Below are positions 60,231 through 64,000 of a stretch of 64,000 nt of DNA, piece by piece (positions within the stretch are counted from its first letter, which is position 1; every line of letters starts with the position of its first letter). The notes below the pieces were generated by a model, which made no database searches, was not told the origin of the DNA, and worked only from the letters and a program-made list of their open reading frames with translations. The DNA is taken from the NCBI RefSeq assembly GCF_902493215.1, contig NZ_CABUOL010000015.1, positions 21,218 to 85,217 on the forward strand, read 5' to 3'. A program made the position numbers and the translations under genes. The stretch is from an uncultured Mediterranea sp. (lineage in GTDB: Bacteria; Bacteroidota; Bacteroidia; Bacteroidales; Bacteroidaceae).

Positions 60231-60324
60231 AGCACACAGATAACACAGAGGATACGGATGACCACAGATTGAGAAAAAAGAAAAAATCTGTGAGAATCTG
60301 TCGTATCTGTGTCATCCGTGTGCT
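60231..60324. repeat. Inverted repeat of the ACACAGAT type between leuC and leuD
   Basis: Two arms of about 40 bases (60231-60270 and 60285-60324) with outer ends AGCACAC / GTGTGCT, inner ends CCACAGATT / AATCTGTGA, and a 14-base A-rich loop. Built from CAGATNACACAG-like stutters like those at the ends of the GxxExxY element, but with no gene inside. Confidence 0.8.
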
Positions 60325-60333
60325 ATATTATTC

Positions 60334-61728
60334 TTACATCAGCTCGCGCGGGTCGGTAATCACGCCCGTCACGGCGGCCGCGGCGGCGGTCAGCGGGCTG
60401 GCCAGCAGCGTACGTGAACCCGGTCCCTGACGGCCCTCAAAGTTGCGGTTCGACGTAGACACGGCATACTTGCCTGCAGGCACCTTGTCATCGTTCATCG
60501 CCAGACAGGCCGAGCAGCCCGGCTGACGGATTTCAAAACCAACTTCGGCCAATACCTTGTCGAGTCCTTCCTCGCGTATCTGCGCATCGACCATCCACGA
60601 GCCGGGCACCAGCCAGGCCACCACGTGCGGAGCCTTCTTGCGTCCTTTGACGATGGAGGCAAAAGCACGGAAGTCTTCGATGCGGCCGTTGGTACAGGCA
60701 CCAAGGAAAACGTAATCGATCTTCTTGCCCAATAAAGACTCACCCGGCTCGAAGCCCATGTAACCCAGCGATTTCCTGAACGAAGCCTGTGCCGCCTCGC
60801 CCATGCCTTCGGTTGTAGGAATGTGGGCGGTGATACCCATGCCCATGCCGGGGTTGGTTCCGTAAGTAATCATCGGCTCGATGTCGGCAGCATCGAAGCG
60901 CACTTCTTTGTCAAAGACGGCATCGTCGTCGCTCTTCAGCGTCCTCCAATAAGCTACAGCCTTGTCCCACGCTTCTCCCTTCGGGGCATATTCACGACCT
61001 TTGATGTAGTCGAAGGTCACCTCGTCGGGCGCCACCATACCGCCGCGTGCCCCCATCTCGATGGAGAGATTACACAAGGTCAGTCGGCCTTCCATCGTCA
61101 GGCTGCGTACGGCCTCGCCCGCATATTCCACGAAATAACCCGTGGCACCGCTGGTTGTCATCTTCGACATCATATAGAGGGCCAAATCTTTTGCCGTCAC
61201 CCCCTTGCCCAGCCTACCATCGACGGTAATCCGCATCGTTTTAGGCCGTGTCTGGAGGATGCATTGCGAAGCCATCACCATCTCCACCTCGCTGGTACCG
61301 ATACCAAAAGCTACGGCGCCCATCGCTCCGTGGGTCGAGGTGTGCGAGTCGCCACAGACGATGGTCATACCTGGCAGCGTCAGTCCCCGTTCAGGACCTA
61401 CGACGTGAATGATACCGTTCTTGGGGTTCATCATGCCGAAATGTGTCAGGCCGAATTCCTCAGCATTCTTAGCCAACGTATCTACTTGTGTACGAGAAAC
61501 CGGATCTTCAATCGGCTTGTCCTGATCGTGCGTCGGCGTGTTGTGGTCGGGCATGCAGAAGATCTTCTCAGGACGGAAACAACGAAGGCCGCGGGCACGC
61601 AAACCCTCGAAAGCCTGCGGACTGGTTACCTCGTGGCAGTAGAGACGGTCAATGTAAAGCTGTGTAGGGCCGTCCTCTACCTTCTGTACCACGTGGGCGT
61701 CCCATATTTTATCAAAGAGTGTATTCAT
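60334..61728 (-). CDS. leuC: 3-isopropylmalate dehydratase large subunit LeuC
   Basis: 464 residues from MNTLFDKIWDAHVV (start 61728). Aconitase-type motifs: LYIDRLYCHEVTSPQAFEGL, MPDHNTPT, GMTIVCGDSHTSTHGAMG, the cluster cysteines in FLGACTNGRIEDFRAF and GCSACLAMNDD, and SNRNFEGRQG. Start at 61737 three codons earlier is possible. It follows leuA by 24 bases. Confidence 0.96.
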   Translation of the reverse strand: MNTLFDKIWDAHVVQKVEDGPTQLYIDRLYCHEVTSPQAFEGLRARGLRCFRPEKIFCMPDHNTPTHDQDKPIEDPVSRTQVDTLAKNAEEFGLTHFGMMNPKNGIIHVVGPERGLTLPGMTIVCGDSHTSTHGAMGAVAFGIGTSEVEMVMASQCILQTRPKTMRITVDGRLGKGVTAKDLALYMMSKMTTSGATGYFVEYAGEAVRSLTMEGRLTLCNLSIEMGARGGMVAPDEVTFDYIKGREYAPKGEAWDKAVAYWRTLKSDDDAVFDKEVRFDAADIEPMITYGTNPGMGMGITAHIPTTEGMGEAAQASFRKSLGYMGFEPGESLLGKKIDYVFLGACTNGRIEDFRAFASIVKGRKKAPHVVAWLVPGSWMVDAQIREEGLDKVLAEVGFEIRQPGCSACLAMNDDKVPAGKYAVSTSNRNFEGRQGPGSRTLLASPLTAAAAAVTGVITDPRELM

Positions 61729-61752
61729 ATCTATCAATGGATGCTATTAAAA

Positions 61753-63249
61753 TCATGACTTAAACTTGTTGATACAGTCGATATAGGCCTCGACAGAAGC
61801 GGCGATGATATCGGTATTGGCACCGAAGCCGTAGTAGATGCGGTTGTCGTACTCCACCTGCATGTGTACCTTACCCATGTCGTCGCTACCCTTGCTGATA
61901 GCCTGAATGGTGAATTCCTTCAGCGTCATCTGACGGTCGATAATCTTCTTCAATGCCTTGATGGCAGCATCTACCGGACCGTTTCCGCTGGCGGCCGCCT
62001 CGAATTTCTCACCAGAAATGTTCAGGCCGAGACTGGCAACAGAACGAACACCCACGCCACTGGTCACCTGCAGGTATTCCAACTTGATGCGATGGTTCTG
62101 TGTGCGATCGGCACCGGCCAAAACAAGGATATCGTCGTCGTTAATGTCTTTCTTCTTGTCGGCCAGTTTAAGGAATTCTTCGTATATTTTATCCAGCTTT
62201 TCCTGCGTCAGTTCCACACCCAACACGTGCAAACGATTCTTCAGAGCTGCACGTCCGCTACGGGCGGTCAGTACAATGGAATTATCGTCGATACCTACAT
62301 CGTGCGGGTCAATAATTTCATACGTCTGTACGTTCTTCAGCACGCCGTCCTGATGGATACCCGAAGAGTGGGCAAAAGCATTGCGACCCACAATGGCCTT
62401 GTTGGGCTGTACAGGCATATTCATCAAGCTGGATACCATGCGGCTCGTAGGATATATCTTCTGCGTATTGATATTCGTTTCGATGTCGATATCCTTGTGA
62501 CACTTAATGATCATCGCAATTTCTTCCAACGACGTGTTGCCCGCACGCTCGCCGATACCGTTAATAGTCACCTCCACCTGACGGGCACCGTTCAGCACAC
62601 CAGCCATCGTATTGGCCGTAGCCATTCCCAAGTCATTGTGGCAGTGCGTGGAAATAACGGCGTTGTGGATACCATCCACATGCTCCATCAGGTACTTGAT
62701 TTTGGCTCCATACTCCGAAGGAAGACAATACCCCGTCGTATCGGGAATGTTCACCACCGTTGCTCCCGCTTTGATGACGGCCTCAATGACACGGGCCAGG
62801 TATTCATTCTCAGTACGGCCGGCATCTTCGGCATAAAACTCCACGTCGTCCACAAAACGGCGGGCATATTTCACGGCCGCTACAGCCCGCTCAATAATTT
62901 CCTCGCGATTGGAATTGAATTTATAACGAATATGCGAATCTGAAGTGCCTATACCCGTATGAATACGTTTATGCTTGGCATATTTCAGGGCTTCAGCCGC
63001 CACGTCTATATCTTTCTGCACAGCACGTGTCAAGGCACAAATAGTAGGCCATGTCACAGCTTTGGATATTTCAATCACCGAATTGAAGTCACCAGGACTC
63101 GATATGGGGAATCCCGCTTCTATAACATCAACACCCAGCAGTTCCAGTTGTTTGGCCACTTGGATCTTTTCTACTGTATTCAACTGACATCCTGGAACCT
63201 GCTCACCATCGCGAAGCGTTGTGTCGAAAATAAATAATCTGTCACTCAT
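61753..63249 (-). CDS. leuA: 2-isopropylmalate synthase LeuA
   Basis: 498 residues from ATG 63249 (MSDRLFIFDTTLRDGEQVPG); the open frame runs 26 codons further but passes through the attenuator. Motifs: ICALTRAVQKDI, FYAEDAGRTENEYL, NIPDTTGYCLPSEYG, STHCHNDLGMATANTMAG and EVTINGIGERAGNTSLEEIAM; the C-terminal LeuA dimer/allosteric domain starts near 385. It commits 2-oxoisovalerate to leucine. First enzyme of the operon, controlled by the upstream attenuator. Confidence 0.96.
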   Translation of the reverse strand: MSDRLFIFDTTLRDGEQVPGCQLNTVEKIQVAKQLELLGVDVIEAGFPISSPGDFNSVIEISKAVTWPTICALTRAVQKDIDVAAEALKYAKHKRIHTGIGTSDSHIRYKFNSNREEIIERAVAAVKYARRFVDDVEFYAEDAGRTENEYLARVIEAVIKAGATVVNIPDTTGYCLPSEYGAKIKYLMEHVDGIHNAVISTHCHNDLGMATANTMAGVLNGARQVEVTINGIGERAGNTSLEEIAMIIKCHKDIDIETNINTQKIYPTSRMVSSLMNMPVQPNKAIVGRNAFAHSSGIHQDGVLKNVQTYEIIDPHDVGIDDNSIVLTARSGRAALKNRLHVLGVELTQEKLDKIYEEFLKLADKKKDINDDDILVLAGADRTQNHRIKLEYLQVTSGVGVRSVASLGLNISGEKFEAAASGNGPVDAAIKALKKIIDRQMTLKEFTIQAISKGSDDMGKVHMQVEYDNRIYYGFGANTDIIAASVEAYIDCINKFKS

Positions 63250-63284
63250 CTTGTATATCGTATTTATAGTTATATCCAACAAAA

Positions 63285-63317
63285 AAGCCTTTCGCACCAC
63301 GGAAGTGAGAAAGGCTT
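63285..63317 (-). terminator. Attenuator terminator upstream of leuA
   Basis: On the minus strand AAGCCTTTC (63317-63309) pairs with GAAAGGCTT (63293-63285), extended by CAC/GTG inward, and is followed directly by six T (63286-63281). It lies 36 bases upstream of the leuA ATG and 26 bases after the leader peptide stop. Confidence 0.88.
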
Positions 63318-63364
63318 CATATATCATTCAACATACATATAATCACGCACGACACTCACTTCCG
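63300..63364 (-). promoter_or_regulatory. Antiterminator pairing in the leu leader
   Basis: CGGAAGTGAG in the last codons of the leader peptide (63364-63355, minus strand) is exactly complementary to CTCACTTCCG (63309-63300), which spans the first arm and loop of the terminator. The pairing would exclude the terminator. Translation through the leader to its stop codon would cover the first segment and let the terminator form. Confidence 0.8.
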
Positions 63365-63429
63365 CTACATTTTCCTAGCAGAATAATAATGCCACACAGC
63401 AGAATATATGTAAAGTTCTGAATCATCAT
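63343..63429 (-). CDS. leuL: leu/ile leader peptide
   Basis: 28 residues, ATG 63429 to TGA 63343. Residues 9-18 read ILLCGIIILL: four Ile and four Leu codons in ten, with another Ile at residue 3. It starts 26 bases after a strong promoter box and ends 26 bases before the terminator. The base sequence, codon bias and structural context match a ribosome-mediated attenuation leader. Met at codon 2 is an alternative start. Confidence 0.82.
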   Translation of the reverse strand: MMIQNFTYILLCGIIILLGKCSGSECRA

Positions 63430-63455
63430 ATCTTCATTTTGACTTTAAAACGATG

Positions 63456-63486
63456 CAAAGGTAGAGATTATTTCATAGCACACAAA
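63456..63486 (-). promoter_or_regulatory. Promoter of the leu operon
   Basis: On the minus strand TTTG (63486-63483), a 19-base spacer, then TACCTTTG (63463-63456): a near-perfect Bacteroides housekeeping promoter. The leader ATG follows 26 bases after the -7 box. Confidence 0.85.
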
Positions 63487-63566
63487 CAAAACCGTTACTT
63501 TTTTCAATTAAAATGTGATATTCTATAACAATACGTATATTATTACAGATAATATAACACTAAAAA

Positions 63567-63591
63567 GGGACGTATCCACTGGACACATCCC
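63567..63591 (-). terminator. Terminator of the cysteine-rich lipoprotein gene
   Basis: Read on the minus strand, GGGATGTGTCC and GGATACGTCCC pair with two mismatches and are followed by TTTTTAG. It lies 26 bases past the stop. Confidence 0.75.
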
Positions 63592-63617
63592 AATCATTTA
63601 TTAATCAGTACTGAAGA

Positions 63618-63869
63618 TTATTTCTCGCAAGACTTATCACATGCATTCTTCTGGCAACCTTCCTTTTCACAGTCACCAGCACAAGCACCATTACAATTAC
63701 CATTGCAAGTGCTATCGTTGTCACAACACTCTCCAGCGTTCTTCGTACATGCAGAATCACAAACCTGCACAGTTGTTTCCACATTAGCATCTGCAGCCTT
63801 CTTATTACCGCAGGACATCACTGCCAGGGAAAAAACAAATGCCACAGCCAAAAATACTCTTGTTTTCAT
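63618..63869 (-). CDS. Small cysteine-rich lipoprotein
   Basis: 83 residues. A signal peptide ends in the lipobox LAVMSC, so Cys20 is the lipid anchor. The mature part holds 11 more cysteines in 47 residues with regular spacing (C-x3-C, C-x6-CC, C-x5-C, then several C-x3-C and C-x4-C), mixed with Asn, Asp, Glu, Lys and Gly and hardly any hydrophobic residue. This looks like a metal-binding or multi-disulfide mini-protein on the cell surface. No known family is recognised. It has its own promoter and terminator. Confidence 0.8.
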   Translation of the reverse strand: MKTRVFLAVAFVFSLAVMSCGNKKAADANVETTVQVCDSACTKNAGECCDNDSTCNGNCNGACAGDCEKEGCQKNACDKSCEK

Positions 63870-63912
63870 AAATCTAATCTGTTTTTAAATAAGTCAACTA
63901 AGAAAATCCGGG

Positions 63913-63944
63913 CAAATATAGCAAAAAGAGTCCAATCCTCCAAA
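63913..63944 (-). promoter_or_regulatory. Promoter of the cysteine-rich lipoprotein gene
   Basis: On the minus strand TTTG (63944-63941), a 20-base spacer, and TATATTTG (63920-63913). It fits the Bacteroides consensus fully and lies 43 bases before the ATG. Confidence 0.8.
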
Positions 63945-63950
63945 CGCAGA

Positions 63951-63984
63951 AAGTCCCCCGTAACATACTTGTTACGGAGGACTT
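63951..63984. terminator. Strong hairpin at the right edge
   Basis: AAGTCCCCCGTAAC (63951-63964) pairs with GTTACGGAGGACTT (63971-63984) with one mismatch and a 6-base loop. It probably terminates a gene beyond the window. Confidence 0.7.
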
Positions 63985-64000
63985 CTCAAGAAAACGGCGG

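Overview
The window looks like a chromosomal segment of a gut Bacteroidales bacterium, most likely Bacteroides or a close relative; the species cannot be named from the sequence alone. The signs are Bacteroides-type promoters (TTTG, a 19-20 bp spacer, then TAnnTTTG), families largely confined to this order (DUF4831, DUF4837, BF3164-type propeller lipoproteins, GxxExxY protein), a serine-type sulfatase beside GH20 and GH29 glycosidases, and gene strings such as rlmN / DUF4837 / pdxA / sigma-54 activator / lptE / TPR / secG. Most of the window is GC-rich core genome. Two AT-rich islands (about 22.84-24.75 kb and 26.57-28.55 kb) stand out.

Layout. 0-3.5 kb: tail of an unknown gene, a DUF4831 protein, and a convergent MFS transporter / PqqD-like pair. 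3.5-9.9 kb: minus-strand envelope and housekeeping operon ending in secG. 10-17.5 kb: minus-strand operon running coaX, outer-membrane protein, TPR protein, lptC, CBS/CorC membrane protein, PpiD-like foldase. 17.8-22.6 kb: plus-strand sppA, lpxK, purine nucleoside phosphorylase, thiL, then tRNA-Phe. 22.8-31 kb: accessory zone with an orphan Hsp70-like gene, patB and a HAD phosphatase, a two-gene cassette between 31-bp direct repeats, then CPBP protease, MenA/UbiA-type prenyltransferase and a Cof-type phosphatase. 31-38 kb: Pif1-like helicase, yciO, nagB, flavodiiron protein, radical SAM protein, BF3164-type lipoprotein with a 40-residue peptide gene upstream. 38.6-46.3 kb: sulfatase, GH20 and GH29 for host glycans, plus a YugP-type peptidase and a PAP2 phosphatase that appears fused to a beta-barrel. 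46.4-54.7 kb: fur-purA, AlkD-like, DPP III, AraC-type regulator, recQ, TPR protein. 54.9-63.5 kb: branched-chain amino-acid operon leuA-leuC-leuD-(GxxExxY)-citramalate/isopropylmalate synthase-(80-aa membrane protein)-leuB-cysK. A cysteine-rich lipoprotein closes the window.

The strongest unexpected features are these. (1) A complete ribosome-mediated attenuator upstream of leuA: promoter, 28-residue leader peptide with an Ile/Leu-rich control stretch, a 10-nt antiterminator match, and a terminator. (2) A 2-kb AT-rich cassette encoding an unrecognised protein and an arginine/agmatine-deiminase-like enzyme with an intact catalytic set; it has split the 5' end of patB, left a 31-bp direct repeat and supplied patB with a new start, yet carries no recombinase. 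(3) A 454-bp element with 16-bp perfect inverted ends whose only gene is a GxxExxY protein, sitting inside the leu operon with ATGA overlaps on both sides. (4) Four intergenic arrays of short hairpin units that all keep a period of 22 (occasionally 23) bp, although their sequences differ. All names come from reading motifs by eye; no database search was possible.
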